From the NCBI GenBank assembly GCA_002422395.1, contig DIUY01000002.1:1-64000 (forward strand): 64,000 nucleotides of DNA. The letters are read 5' to 3'. The position numbers and the translations under genes were made by a program. This document shows positions 1 to 9,436 of this stretch, piece after piece. The DNA is from Methylococcaceae bacterium UBA6146 (GTDB taxonomy: Bacteria; Pseudomonadota; Gammaproteobacteria; Methylococcales; Methylomonadaceae). Position 1 is the first letter of the stretch. Every line of letters starts with the position of its first letter. The notes below the pieces were generated by a model. That model saw only the letters and a list, made by a program, of their open reading frames with translations. It had not been told where the DNA came from and ran no database searches.

Positions 1-987
1 CACAGGGCTTTCTGCCGTTACGGGTGGATCGTCGTGTTCCGGCGCTTGTCCGGCTGGGCTGTCAGTTTGGATGCCAAGTGGTTCTGGATTTGGTGCAATG
101 GTGTCTGGCACGGTATGTTGTTCCGCTATGGGTTCTTGTTTTATCGGCCCAATAGTATTGGTTTTGTCCGTTAATGCCATTTCCAGTCGGCGTATCTTTT
201 GTGCAGCCAGGTTTAAGTCATTAAAGACCTGCATACGGCCTGTTTCTAGCTTGCTTATAGCGGCTTTGTTGGAACGGTTTTTTGCTTGGAGTTTGGCCAG
301 TTCTGCTTCGCTGCCGTCCAGTTGCGCCTGCATAAGGGTTTGCTGTTCAGTAAAGTCCTTTTTAAGGTTAGCGAATTGAACTATTTGGGCGTCAAGTGCC
401 TGGCGCAGTTCCTGTAAAGAAGTTTCTTTTTCGGTAAGTTGTGTTTGCGCTGCCTGTTGGGTCAATTCCAATGTTTTGCGGCGTTGTTCTTCTGCTTGTA
501 GCCGCTGGCCCAATTGCGCCAGTGCAGCGTCATGCCGTTGCCACAATAGGTTTTCTTGTTCTGCATCGGCACTGTCGTATACGGCCGCTTCAAGGGTGAA
601 ATCTTTTGCCAGCGTGTCAAGCATTTCTGCCAGCTTGTGCCGGTGTTGGCTGATTTCCTCTTCAAGTATTGTGGCCCGCTCTGCCTGACGTTGTGCGGCT
701 TGTTTTTCTTGTTCTAGTTGCGTGATATGGCTGTCTTTAATGGCCAGCTCGTTTTTCAGGTGTTGCAGTTGCTCTTGGGTTGCCTGTAAGTCTTCGCTTA
801 ATTGGGCTTGCGCTTGCTCATGCATGGCTTGGGCTTTTTCTAAAGCAGCAATTTGTTTCAACGCTTTGCGCCTTGAACCCATAACTGCCAAAAGGCAAAT
901 CAACAGGCTGATAGCTATGGTGACCGCTACTATATAGATTGCAGAGTGATTTAGATTGTTTTCAATAATGGATAAATATGTTTCCAT
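1..987 (-). CDS. Membrane-anchored coiled-coil protein (partial)
   Basis: The minus-strand frame opens at ATG 987, with a purine-rich GGGGGGAAGG just upstream, and stays open for 329 codons to the window edge, so the C-terminus is missing. Residues about 17-37 form one hydrophobic helix (IYIVAVTIAISLLICLLAV) followed by a basic stretch, suggesting an N-terminal anchor. Residues about 40-280 are rich in Gln, Glu, Ala, Leu and Lys in heptad-like order, typical of a long coiled coil. The visible C-terminal part is Pro/Glu-rich and low complexity. I recognise no enzymatic domain. It could be an envelope or polar scaffold protein; no function is assigned. Confidence 0.75.
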   Translation of the reverse strand, partial: METYLSIIENNLNHSAIYIVAVTIAISLLICLLAVMGSRRKALKQIAALEKAQAMHEQAQAQLSEDLQATQEQLQHLKNELAIKDSHITQLEQEKQAAQRQAERATILEEEISQHRHKLAEMLDTLAKDFTLEAAVYDSADAEQENLLWQRHDAALAQLGQRLQAEEQRRKTLELTQQAAQTQLTEKETSLQELRQALDAQIVQFANLKKDFTEQQTLMQAQLDGSEAELAKLQAKNRSNKAAISKLETGRMQVFNDLNLAAQKIRRLEMALTDKTNTIGPIKQEPIAEQHTVPDTIAPNPEPLGIQTDSPAGQAPEHDDPPVTAESPV

Positions 988-1183
988 GCCTTCCCCCCCT
1001 TTTTTATAAAAATAGTGTTGAATTGAAAGTGCCGGGCCATCATTGCTGGCGGATGCTATGGCAGCATCATTGGGCTTGATAAACGTGACTTTCAATAAAA
1101 CATCTTACGGCGTTATCGGTGTTGGGTGCAATATTTATGCGCTTAACCTATTGTGTCCCATCCTGATCTGGTGTGCCGTGTAG

Positions 1184-1207
1184 GGTGGGCAGGCGGTTTT
1201 GCCCACC
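1184..1207. repeat. Short inverted repeat (REP-like hairpin)
   Basis: GGTGGGC and GCCCACC form a perfect 7-bp stem around a 10-bp loop in the 282-bp gap between two minus-strand genes. The GTAGGGTGGGCA...TGCCCACC layout is common among dispersed intergenic repeats in proteobacteria. It has only a weak T-run, so a repeat is more likely than a terminator. The rest of the gap shows nothing recognisable. Confidence 0.4.
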
Positions 1208-1269
1208 GATTTGTCTGGTAGGATTAACAGCCTCAACACAAAATCTCAGCCAATTTATTCAGAGGGCTT

Positions 1270-1875
1270 TTAAACATCAGAGGGTCTATTGTTTGTTTTG
1301 CTGGAAGCGTGTTTGATCAAATAAGCAATTGCTGCGACACAGGCCAGCAGGAATAACGTTTTTGTCGGAAAATTGCTGGAGGATTCTTCTTCGATACCGA
1401 CTGAAAAAGGGATGTGGCTATCGATGCTTTTGCCCTGATGCACTATCGCGACATGGGCGAGGTAATTGCCTGGGCCAAATTCGCTGAAGTCGACCACGCC
1501 ATTAACCGTGCCGGATTTTATTTTGGTTGGTTCCTGGTAAAAAATCCGGATTCCTTCAGGCTCTTTGGTGACTTCAAATTCGACGGTTAAATTACGCAGG
1601 CTTTTGCCTTCATAATCAAACACCAGATTAGTCAAGCCCACATTCGGAATTGCCTGGCAATATTCTTTGTTATTGGAAAAACCTGGGGTGTAGGCCGTAA
1701 AGTGCACACGCTCATGACCTACCACGATGTTACAGGCATCGACTTCACCACTTGCTCCCCGGTGTGCATGAACGGGGGACGGCAAAGTGAGCAGCATTAA
1801 CCCAAATAGATATAAAGCACGATATACGCAAGCCATGGAGTTGATTGATGGGGGCGACGAAGTGTGCTTTTTCAT
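1270..1875 (-). CDS. Secreted, C-terminally anchored hypothetical protein
   Basis: A 201-residue protein if it starts at ATG 1875, which has an AAGAGA site upstream; an earlier in-frame start 27 codons upstream would put extra residues before the signal peptide and is less likely. It has an N-terminal signal peptide (hydrophobic LYLFGLMLLTLPS, cleavage likely after VHA) and a C-terminal transmembrane helix (TLFLLACVAAIAYLI) with a basic tail, so the central domain of about 120 residues should face the periplasm. Two Cys residues (DACN, EYCQ) could form a disulfide. I do not recognise the family. It lies 70 bp downstream of the AhpD-like gene on the same strand and probably shares its transcript. 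Confidence 0.7.
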   Translation of the reverse strand: MKKHTSSPPSINSMACVYRALYLFGLMLLTLPSPVHAHRGASGEVDACNIVVGHERVHFTAYTPGFSNNKEYCQAIPNVGLTNLVFDYEGKSLRNLTVEFEVTKEPEGIRIFYQEPTKIKSGTVNGVVDFSEFGPGNYLAHVAIVHQGKSIDSHIPFSVGIEEESSSNFPTKTLFLLACVAAIAYLIKHASSKTNNRPSDV

Positions 1876-1945
1876 GATTAAAATCTCTTTTTTGTTATTG
1901 AGGGCGGTGATGTAAACCTCAATTAAGTATAGGGGCCGTTGGGGT

Positions 1946-2467
1946 TCAACCGGCACAACCCAAGGTCAGCAGAAGCCTATCCGAATGGTTAAGTTCAGCG
2001 GGGTCTGCATCAACGCTTAAAGCGCTGACCAAACGGTTCATGCAATTGGCAATAGCACAGATGGAAACGCAAGCAAAATATGCATGTTCATCCCAGCCTG
2101 CGGCAAAAATCGGTTGTGCGTCTTCAGGGGTGATTTTGCCGGGTGTTAGGGTGAGTTTTTTTATAAACGTAAATATCGGTTTCAATTTGTCATCGATTTT
2201 TGCGCTATTAATGTCTGTTTTCAACTCGGCAAACACCGACTCATCAATGCCAGAAGCCACCGAAGCGGCTTTATGAAAATCGTAGCACAAACTGCATTGG
2301 TTTAAATCTGAAGTGTAAGCGAACAGCAGTTGGCGGGTTTCCTTGCTGAAAGGCGAAAAGCTTTTCATAATTTCTTCCATAGCCTTAAACAACAACACCC
2401 GGCGGCGGGGATATTTTTCCAGCATACCGGATAAGGTAAGGTCTGGGTTTGACGGCGAATACGACAT
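1946..2467 (-). CDS. Carboxymuconolactone decarboxylase / AhpD-like protein
   Basis: 173 residues from ATG 2467, which has a strong AGGAGG 7 bases upstream; this decides against a longer frame beginning at 2545. The centre carries the CxxC of the family (CSLCYDFHKAA, about residues 61-71), the redox-active pair in AhpD-like peroxidase partners, with the following His conserved. The length suits the family. Likely role: thiol-dependent alkylhydroperoxidase or a related CMD-fold enzyme; the substrate cannot be read from sequence. It is divergent from the LysR gene at 2675, which probably controls it, and is followed by the secreted protein gene at 1270-1875. Confidence 0.85.
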   Translation of the reverse strand: MSYSPSNPDLTLSGMLEKYPRRRVLLFKAMEEIMKSFSPFSKETRQLLFAYTSDLNQCSLCYDFHKAASVASGIDESVFAELKTDINSAKIDDKLKPIFTFIKKLTLTPGKITPEDAQPIFAAGWDEHAYFACVSICAIANCMNRLVSALSVDADPAELNHSDRLLLTLGCAG

Positions 2468-2636
2468 TGTGCCTCCTGAGGGTAAGGGTATAAGTTTGGC
2501 GGTGATTGCGGGGCGTGTGCGTGATCCAAACGGATCACGCGCCAAATAATTTTATAACTTTCGTATATTATTGTTTGGTAAATTAACAGCATCGTATGAT
2601 GAAAACCACGCGTTTGTATAATATCGGCTTTCTATG

Positions 2637-2649
2637 GAACAATAGGTTC
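2637..2649. promoter_or_regulatory. Candidate operator in the divergent LysR/AhpD promoter region
   Basis: GAAC-AATAG-GTTC is a perfect inverted repeat lying 26 bp before the LysR start, inside the 207-bp divergent region. Flanking bases (TAT...ATA) extend the symmetry loosely. LysR regulators often bind dyads in such regions, but the assignment is by position only. Confidence 0.3.
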
Positions 2650-2674
2650 TTCCTATACAAAAAGGCCAATTCTT

Positions 2675-3547
2675 ATGGAAATGCAGCAAATCCGCTATTT
2701 CTTGGCTGTTTGCGACCAAGGCACCATCACTCACGCGGCGCAAATTTCTTATGTTTCGCAGCCGTCTTTAACACAGGCGATAAAAAAACTGGAAGAAGAA
2801 ATGGGCGGCGCATTGTTCACAAGAACACACTCCGGTTGTCAGTTGACCCCCTTGGGCCGTATGCTGGAACCCCACCTTAGGAAAACTTACAAGGATCTTC
2901 AGGCAACCAAGGCTGAGGCAATCCGTTTTGCCCGTTTAAACACTATCCCCCTGCGTGTTGGCTTAATGGAAACTATAGGCGCACAATGCCTAAGCCCTAG
3001 TCTGGCTGGGTATCAGCAAGATTATCCGAATATTGAGATGGAATTGATTGTCGGTAGCGAAGCGTTGCTGTTGCAGCAGCTCGATTCAGGGGCGCTTGAT
3101 CTGGTTATTAGTGCGCCGCCCCAGCCTCCGGCATTGCCTTATCAATCGGCGTTGCTCTACGAAGAACGCTATGTGGTTGTTTTTAATGCGTCGCACCGTT
3201 TTAATCAAATGGAAAAAGTTGATCTTAAAGATCTCCAATCTGAGCCTTATTTAGATAGGCTTAATTGCGAACTCAGGGAAGATTTGAAAGTTATCTGCCA
3301 ACGCCAAGAACTCAATCTTTATGCGGCATACCGCAGTAACAGCGAGGAATGGATTTTGCGTATGGTGCAAGCGGGCATCGGGGTGGCCTTAATGCCGGAA
3401 TATACCCTGCCCAAGGAGGCAGGCAACCTTGGCCACCGCTATCTATGCGGGCCTGAAATTAGCCGCCAGGTTTATGCGGTTTATATCCGTCAGACCACAA
3501 TGGCACCTGAATTAAGGGCATTGGTCGCCAAGTTAGGTCGGCCCTAA
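2675..3547 (+). CDS. LysR-family transcriptional regulator
   Basis: 290 residues, standard for the family. Residues 1-60 are the winged helix-turn-helix (QIRYFLAVCDQGTITHAA, then SQPSLTQAIKKLEEEMG). Residues about 90-290 are the co-inducer-binding fold. Two Cys residues in the effector domain (LNCELRED and KVICQR, about 15 residues apart) sit where OxyR has its redox cysteine region, and the divergent neighbour is an AhpD-like peroxidase partner. A peroxide or thiol-stress sensor is therefore plausible, but this is inference; the sequence alone does not identify it as OxyR. Confidence 0.9.
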   Translation: MEMQQIRYFLAVCDQGTITHAAQISYVSQPSLTQAIKKLEEEMGGALFTRTHSGCQLTPLGRMLEPHLRKTYKDLQATKAEAIRFARLNTIPLRVGLMETIGAQCLSPSLAGYQQDYPNIEMELIVGSEALLLQQLDSGALDLVISAPPQPPALPYQSALLYEERYVVVFNASHRFNQMEKVDLKDLQSEPYLDRLNCELREDLKVICQRQELNLYAAYRSNSEEWILRMVQAGIGVALMPEYTLPKEAGNLGHRYLCGPEISRQVYAVYIRQTTMAPELRALVAKLGRP

Positions 3548-3686
3548 AGGCAATGGTGCGGGCTTTGGAGGTTATCAAAACTGGGCGATGTTTCTTGCCC
3601 GCCGTTCCAGTGGGCGCAACAAGCCTGGCCAACCAAGGGTGGGGTGTACATTCCCGCAAGCTAGGCCAGGCGCATTTGGGTGGCAA

Positions 3687-4292
3687 TCAAGGCTCGACGC
3701 CATGCCCCCATTGCCCAAAATAAAACCGCTCGCTTAATTCTGCACGGGTTCGGGCCGCCAACTCGGCTGCCTTAAAATCATCGCTTAGCAACTTTGCCTC
3801 CCCTTGATAACCAACCGCCATCATGGCCATTGGCGTACACTCGACCGGAAGATTAAAAGCTTCACGGGCCTTTTCCGCATCAAAACCGCCCATCTGATGC
3901 ACGATTAAGCCTAAGGCAACGGCTTGCAGGCACAGGCTGACACTGGCGGCCCCGGTGTCATACATTGCCAGACGGTTAGGTTTGCCGTTGTGGTTAAAGT
4001 TGTTCATTGCCACGGCAAGGATTAACACAGGCGCATTTTTTGCCCATAACTGGTTTTTTTCAGCCAGCGTGGTGAAGGCATTCTGCCAGTTGGTTTCATC
4101 AACGGCCTTATTGCACACCACAAAGCGCCACGGCTGGTCATTAAAACAGGAAGGCGCCCAGCGTGCGGCCTCTAACAGGGCAATTAAATCGTCATGGGCC
4201 ACTTTCCGGGCCGGGTCAAAAGCCCTAGGGCTCCAGCGCCGCTGCATCAGTTCATGGATTTCTACATGGGTTACCGCTAATTTTTGTTGCAT
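3687..4292 (-). CDS. Nitroreductase family protein
   Basis: 201 residues from ATG 4292, preceded by GGAAAA; the longer frame to 4343 would translate a dispersed repeat and is rejected. The N-terminal RRWSPRAFDP and ARWAPSCFNDQPWRF match the FMN-binding signature of the nitroreductase fold, and MAMMAVGYQGE matches the C-terminal FMN contact. Members use NAD(P)H and FMN to reduce nitro-aromatics, quinones or similar compounds in the cytoplasm; the substrate is not predictable. The gene stands alone, convergent with the LysR gene. Confidence 0.88.
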   Translation of the reverse strand: MQQKLAVTHVEIHELMQRRWSPRAFDPARKVAHDDLIALLEAARWAPSCFNDQPWRFVVCNKAVDETNWQNAFTTLAEKNQLWAKNAPVLILAVAMNNFNHNGKPNRLAMYDTGAASVSLCLQAVALGLIVHQMGGFDAEKAREAFNLPVECTPMAMMAVGYQGEAKLLSDDFKAAELAARTRAELSERFYFGQWGHGVEP

Positions 4293-4327
4293 GATGTTTT
4301 CCTTAAAATCGGCCTGCCGCCTATGCT

Positions 4328-4349
4328 TCGATAGGCTCAGCACGAACGG
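4328..4349. repeat. Dispersed intergenic repeat fragment
   Basis: TTCGATAGGCTCAGCACGAACG matches from memory the widespread proteobacterial repeat read as 'TTCGACAGGCTCAGCACGAACGG'. It lies directly upstream of the nitroreductase, where it creates the spurious peptide MLSLSKHRRQ. Confidence 0.5.
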
Positions 4350-4445
4350 CTTGACTATGGGTGTCAGGTTGGGCGGCCATTTTATCCGTCACGGCGTCAA
4401 CACGCTATCACGAACGCCTCAACTTTAGTTGTTGATGCCTAATTG

Positions 4446-7400
4446 TCATCCATTAACCGCGTTTGTACGGGTAATGGATGGCTGCATTAAGGCAAAAAAT
4501 AGCAGTAAAAAAAACAAAAAGGTCAGACGTGGCGCGTCAAAGGGGCTATCGACCAGGCCGACGACCATAAAGCCGCTGAAAGAAGCTAATAAAATGGCGG
4601 CAAAAACATTGTGTTGCCTGAGCTTTAGGCTGCAACTGTAAATGGCATTGGCGAATAACAGAAAAAATGCACAGACGCCTAACCAACCTTGATCAAACAG
4701 AATATGTACCCACAGGTTTTTGATATGCCAAGGTAAATGGTTGTCAGTGGAGAAAAACCAATGGTCGAGGCCATGCGCAAAATCGCCATTGGCGATTAGG
4801 TTTGTATCCGAGGCATCGGTTAAGCTAACGTTATCAACATCGACTATCAGATTTTTCGCATTGTTGAATAAACTTAGTTGCACTGGACGTCTCGTCAATT
4901 TACTCAATATCTGCCCTAAGGATTCACTGACTTCTCCACTATTGATTGTTTGCTCAATATGCCGCCATTGCCCGGCGGGCGCTTTTTCGGTGAGGGTGTT
5001 CCAACTGCATCTGAATGAATACAGTAGCGATTTCTCACAAATGGGTGTTGTTAACGTGACGGCCTCTTGGGCGCTGCGTAAATCCATGCTTAAACGGTAT
5101 GACGAGTGTGGCTCTACGTTCACATACTGGCTTATGTACAGCGAATCGCCTGAGCTTAGTTTTAAGTAGGGATTGCCCTGTTCATTAGCAAACCGATACA
5201 TCGCGGGTATGACGTTTTCACTATTCCTCCACAAATAGGTTCTGGGATAACTACCAAGACCCATACCCAGCAAATTAGTCAGCAGGTTGTCATCACGCAT
5301 TGCCAGCGCGTCACGCCAGTGCGCTAGACGTATATTCGTATCTTGGCTTACAGTTTTAAAACGGTCTTGAATAAACTGGCCTTTAAATACGGGTATGGCA
5401 ATTAAAGGAATGAGAGTTAGCAGTACCGGCACTAATAAAAATTTATACCAATTGGTTGCAAATTTATTTTTAAAACACCATAGCAAGCCGATAATTAAGA
5501 TAATGAATTCAATGCCGGCCGCCAGATAAGGGCCACGCGAAAAAGTGACTAGTAAGACATATAGTCCCGTAATAAATAGGCCCATACCTAATGGGACGGT
5601 CAGCAAAGGCAGTGATGAATAAAGAAATAACAGGGCAATAAAAGGCAAAGTTAATGCCAAATAGGCATCAATATGACCGCCGCCTGTGTGCATGCTGGAG
5701 AACAGCGCGATAATCCGAAAATCACTGGTAAAGTTAAGTAGGCCTGGAAATAAAAGTCGCTCCCAGCAGGCGGCGGCGATAACGCCGACTAATCCCAGCA
5801 ACACGCCATAACCTAGATAAAGTGGCGCATTACGGTAGCGGCTTACGGATTGCTGCAATAATGGTAATAAAAATACGGCCAAAAATACGCCTTTGCCAAT
5901 TCTCAAGCTATTGTATTTGCTGTAATAATTGCTAAATGCATTGGCATCAATAGTGTCTAAAGGTAATGAGCCTTTTAGTAAACTTATGCCGTATAGGGTA
6001 ATGAATAAAGACAATAGCCAATTTGTGGGTAAACCTAATAGCCGGTATGCCTGTGCCTTGGGTTTTCGCCAAAAATAAACGGCTAAAGTTGCCAGAATCA
6101 GCAAATCGAATTCATCAAAGAAAAACCGGCCTGTCCACGGGGCAAAATCCATCACGGGTAATAAACTGGGGATAACCAGTAGCCAAAGGTAAGGGAAACG
6201 TATTAATAACGCTGTGTAAGCAAGTAGAAAAAGCCCTAAACTGAGCTTTGCCACAGGATAATTAAACAACGTGGCCGCAATAACCATCCATAACAAAAAG
6301 CTTACGGCACGCCAATTCTTATTGGTGTCCGACGGCAGTGTTGGTAGGTCTGCTCTTTTAGGTTGCGTAATGTGTGTTTGGGATGGCAGTTCGATTGTTG
6401 GTGGCTTAGGCGGTTTATTTTCGCTACTTAGCAGGCCTGACACTCGATCCATAATCGCATAACAAGCCGATGCGGCGATAAAAGCCAACCACACGTCACT
6501 AGGGTCGGCATGTTTGCCCGCTAAAAATAATTTCCCGATTTCGACTGCAATTGCTAAGGCGGTGGCAAGTAGGCCAGCATAAAACCAACGCGGGGTTAGC
6601 TGTCTGGGTTTTTGATCCATGCTAAATGAGCCTACCCAGAAAAACAAACCGACGGGCAAATACACGCCTATATTACTTAACAGGCTGACTAGTGCAGTGC
6701 TTTCAGATGAGTAATAAAAATAATATAACGGTAAAAAATGGGTTTGTGTGAGTTTTTCCATCGCTTGTTCGGGTGTCAACCAAGCGGTGGTAAGCCCGCC
6801 ATTAATTGCCAGCACGAAAACCAAATATGGCAGCATGGCGAACCACGCGATGCGCTTTAGCAAGTGCATTATTGCAATAAAATTTTGCTGTTTGACCCAG
6901 GCAAATAAGAACGCTCCCATACCCATGCCGAGCATGCGCGTCAGTACAGAAACGCCTTGCCCCGAACCGGATAACAAAAATATTTGTACGGTTTCAATTA
7001 CAATGCCAAGGAAAAAGCCGACTAATACGCATATTAGGGTGCGATGCTGCAAATAAGGTAAATAACAAAACAAGAAACCTAAAGGCGCTATTATCAATAT
7101 TTCTAGCAGTAACTTAATGAAGAAATGCACCAGATCGATATTGGGCATAGCGAAGGGGAAAGTGACCATATCGGCGTTCGTGGCTAATTTCGCATCCAAT
7201 TCGGCAAAAGATGTCACAAAATCAAATGGAAACAGGCTGAGAGCAATATAACTCAGCAAATAAAAGATTATCGCCGCCCGCACCGATGGCAAGCCACCGT
7301 ATAACAGATGAGAATACAATTTAGAAAAGTAGGCGCCGAAAAATTGCCAGCTTAGAACTCCTATGGCTGACCCTAGGGCTTCGGCAAGCAAATCATTTAA

Positions 7401-7736
7401 GGATACCGTGCGGGGTGGAAAAAATTGCTGGGAAAACTCGATAACCACCGCTAATGCAAGGCAAAACGTGAATACGCCGGCTGCTAACAATACACGGGGC
7501 AGTGGGTTACGTATTTTGTTAAACAGGGCGGATACACCAAAGGCCAGGGGTATGTAAAGCAAAATATTCGCTATCCAATCGGCTCTAGATGCCGCACCTA
7601 AGTCAAGATAGCGAATGTTTTTAAATTGGTTTAACGCCGTTTCTATAGGTAAGTTTCTGAATTCAAGGGGGACAAGGCTGCCGTAGATGACAAAGAGCAA
7701 ATACAACGCTGTGGCAAAAAAAAAGTAGCGATTCAT
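4446..7736 (-). CDS. VanZ-repeat / O-antigen ligase-like fusion membrane protein
   Basis: 1096 residues. The first ~440 residues contain three VanZ-like units: residues 1-140 (DWIANILLYIPLAFG, then VIEFSQQFFPPRTVSLNDLL), about 190-310 (LLEILIIAPLGFLFCYLP, then IVIETVQIFL) and about 345-435 (LLSNIGVYLPVGLFF, then AIAVEIGKLFLAGKHADPSD). A Pro-rich linker follows at about 440-470. The next multi-spanning part resembles O-antigen ligase/polymerase (Wzy_C-type) proteins, with LVTFSRGPYLAAG in the usual conserved loop. Residues about 830-990 look like a beta-rich extracytoplasmic domain (SSYRLSMDLRSA), and the protein ends in further helices. Role: probably polymerisation or ligation of a surface glycan in the inner membrane. 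No glycan cluster flanks it. Confidence 0.8.
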   Translation of the reverse strand: MNRYFFFATALYLLFVIYGSLVPLEFRNLPIETALNQFKNIRYLDLGAASRADWIANILLYIPLAFGVSALFNKIRNPLPRVLLAAGVFTFCLALAVVIEFSQQFFPPRTVSLNDLLAEALGSAIGVLSWQFFGAYFSKLYSHLLYGGLPSVRAAIIFYLLSYIALSLFPFDFVTSFAELDAKLATNADMVTFPFAMPNIDLVHFFIKLLLEILIIAPLGFLFCYLPYLQHRTLICVLVGFFLGIVIETVQIFLLSGSGQGVSVLTRMLGMGMGAFLFAWVKQQNFIAIMHLLKRIAWFAMLPYLVFVLAINGGLTTAWLTPEQAMEKLTQTHFLPLYYFYYSSESTALVSLLSNIGVYLPVGLFFWVGSFSMDQKPRQLTPRWFYAGLLATALAIAVEIGKLFLAGKHADPSDVWLAFIAASACYAIMDRVSGLLSSENKPPKPPTIELPSQTHITQPKRADLPTLPSDTNKNWRAVSFLLWMVIAATLFNYPVAKLSLGLFLLAYTALLIRFPYLWLLVIPSLLPVMDFAPWTGRFFFDEFDLLILATLAVYFWRKPKAQAYRLLGLPTNWLLSLFITLYGISLLKGSLPLDTIDANAFSNYYSKYNSLRIGKGVFLAVFLLPLLQQSVSRYRNAPLYLGYGVLLGLVGVIAAACWERLLFPGLLNFTSDFRIIALFSSMHTGGGHIDAYLALTLPFIALLFLYSSLPLLTVPLGMGLFITGLYVLLVTFSRGPYLAAGIEFIILIIGLLWCFKNKFATNWYKFLLVPVLLTLIPLIAIPVFKGQFIQDRFKTVSQDTNIRLAHWRDALAMRDDNLLTNLLGMGLGSYPRTYLWRNSENVIPAMYRFANEQGNPYLKLSSGDSLYISQYVNVEPHSSYRLSMDLRSAQEAVTLTTPICEKSLLYSFRCSWNTLTEKAPAGQWRHIEQTINSGEVSESLGQILSKLTRRPVQLSLFNNAKNLIVDVDNVSLTDASDTNLIANGDFAHGLDHWFFSTDNHLPWHIKNLWVHILFDQGWLGVCAFFLLFANAIYSCSLKLRQHNVFAAILLASFSGFMVVGLVDSPFDAPRLTFLFFLLLFFALMQPSITRTNAVNG

Positions 7737-8166
7737 AATGGTTGTTATTGTGGGTTATCGGCAATAATGGCAGTGAAATTTATTAATACATATCATTAAA
7801 AGTTACGGCACGATCCTAAAGAACTTGATGTGTAGGGGAATTTGTGTGCCTTTGTGCCGCTCGTAGCCGAGTTACTCGTTATGTGTTTAAAATACAGAAA
7901 GTTAAATTGGCATATAAGTAATTGCTAGTGCCTATATTCTATTTGCCTTTTTATGAAATATTTATCCGGCCTAACATTTAGCCCATGCAATTCAGCTTAA
8001 GTGTTTGATGCGCTAGATTACCATGCGTAGACTTATTCAGTTAATGGCAATGGCCCGTTGGCAGAGACGGTAAAATAACAGCTAACTTAAAATTCGGCAG
8101 TTCCCGGCACATTACTGTTTGTAACATCCCTTTTAACCTCCAAACACAATTACCTAACCCTTATCC
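7737..8166. other. 430-bp intergenic region without a recognised gene
   Basis: AT-rich divergent region between the VanZ/ligase fusion and tgt. It should contain both promoters; I cannot single out a convincing -35/-10 pair and see no tRNA or riboswitch. Confidence 0.5.
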
Positions 8167-9267
8167 ATGGAATTCAATCTACTCAACACTGATGGCCACG
8201 CCCGCCGTGGGCGGCTTACTTTTGCCCGTGGCGTGGTCGAAACGCCTATTTTTATGCCCGTGGGCACTTATGGGGCTGTCAAATCATTGACGCCAGAAGA
8301 TTTGACCGGCATCGGGGCGCAAATCATCCTCGGCAACACTTTTCATCTGATGCTACGCCCGACCACGGGTGTCATCAAAGCGCATGGTGATTTGCATGAT
8401 TTCATACGCTGGCCGAAACCCATTTTGACTGATTCCGGTGGTTTTCAGGTGTTCAGCTTAGGCGCGTTGCGAAAAATTACCGAGCAAGGCGTGACTTTCC
8501 AATCGCCTATCAATGGCAGCAAGATTTTTATGGGGCCGGAAGAATCCATGCAAGTGCAACGGGATTTAGGCTCGGATATTGTCATGATTTTTGACGAATG
8601 CACACCGTATCCGGCGACGGTGGCCGAAGCCGCCGATTCCATGCGCCTATCGCTACGTTGGGCGGCGCGGAGCAAGGTGGCGCATGGCGACAACCCGAAT
8701 GCCCTGTTTGGTATTGTCCAAGGTGGCATGTACGAAGCATTGCGCCAAGAATCCGTTGAAGGCTTGGTCGATATTGGTTTTGACGGCTATGCGATAGGCG
8801 GCTTGTCGGTTGGCGAGCCTAAAGAAGAAATGATGGCGACGTTGGATGTGGTGCATCAGAAAATGCCGGTTGATAAGCCGCGTTATCTGATGGGCGTCGG
8901 TACGCCGGAAGATTTGGTGGAAGCGGTGCAGCGGGGCATAGATATGTTCGATTGCGTCATGCCGACCCGCAATGCCCGCAATGGCCATTTGTTCACCCGC
9001 TTTGGGGTCATCAAAATCCGCAACAGCCAATACGAATTCGACAGCCGCCCATTAGATGAGGGTTGTGGCTGCTATACCTGCCAAAACTTTTCCCGTGCGT
9101 ATTTGCGGCACTTGGACAAATGCCAGGAAATGCTTGGTTCCAGGCTCAACACCATCCACAATTTGTATTATTACCTGAGCCTGATGCAAGGTTTGCGTGA
9201 TGCGATTGAAAGGCGCGAGTTGGATTTGTTTGTCAGAGAATTCTATCGCCAGCGCGAACGGGCTTAA
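8167..9267 (+). CDS. tgt: Queuine tRNA-ribosyltransferase
   Basis: 366 residues, typical length. The enzyme exchanges guanine-34 for preQ1 in GUN-anticodon tRNAs. Visible signatures are LTDSGGFQVFSL for substrate binding, VGTPEDL, MPTRNARNG in the tRNA-recognition region, and the zinc site CGCYTCQNFSRAYLRHL with three Cys and a His. The Asp in FDECTPYP fits the catalytic region. The usual partners queA and yajC-secDF are not adjacent here. It ends 104 bp before a strong hairpin terminator. Confidence 0.97.
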   Translation: MEFNLLNTDGHARRGRLTFARGVVETPIFMPVGTYGAVKSLTPEDLTGIGAQIILGNTFHLMLRPTTGVIKAHGDLHDFIRWPKPILTDSGGFQVFSLGALRKITEQGVTFQSPINGSKIFMGPEESMQVQRDLGSDIVMIFDECTPYPATVAEAADSMRLSLRWAARSKVAHGDNPNALFGIVQGGMYEALRQESVEGLVDIGFDGYAIGGLSVGEPKEEMMATLDVVHQKMPVDKPRYLMGVGTPEDLVEAVQRGIDMFDCVMPTRNARNGHLFTRFGVIKIRNSQYEFDSRPLDEGCGCYTCQNFSRAYLRHLDKCQEMLGSRLNTIHNLYYYLSLMQGLRDAIERRELDLFVREFYRQRERA

Positions 9268-9371
9268 CCCCAGTAAATCTTGGCGCGTGTTTTATGTTTT
9301 AAAGCGGTGTGTAGTCAGGTTGTTGCTTTAAGCGGGGTTTAGACGGAGGAAATGGCAGCGCGTTAGGGCAA

Positions 9372-9403
9372 AAAGCCTCCGGGGCGGTAGCCCCGGAGGC
9401 TTT
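9372..9403. terminator. Strong bidirectional rho-independent terminator
   Basis: Perfect 14-bp stem, AAAGCCTCCGGGGC with its complement around a GGTA loop. It lies between the convergent tgt and the small membrane protein gene at 9437-9610 and can serve both strands because A and T tracts flank the stem. Confidence 0.92.
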
Positions 9404-9436
9404 CAAGTTGCTTGGCTAAAGGGTTTAAGTAAGGGG

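Noticed and set aside
3459..3686. 75-codon minus-strand frame between the LysR and nitroreductase genes
   Set aside because: It overlaps the LysR 3' end, has no ribosome site and no recognisable protein features.
4429..4641. 70-codon plus frame at the end of the VanZ/ligase fusion
   Set aside because: Lies antisense to the fusion gene's C-terminal helices.
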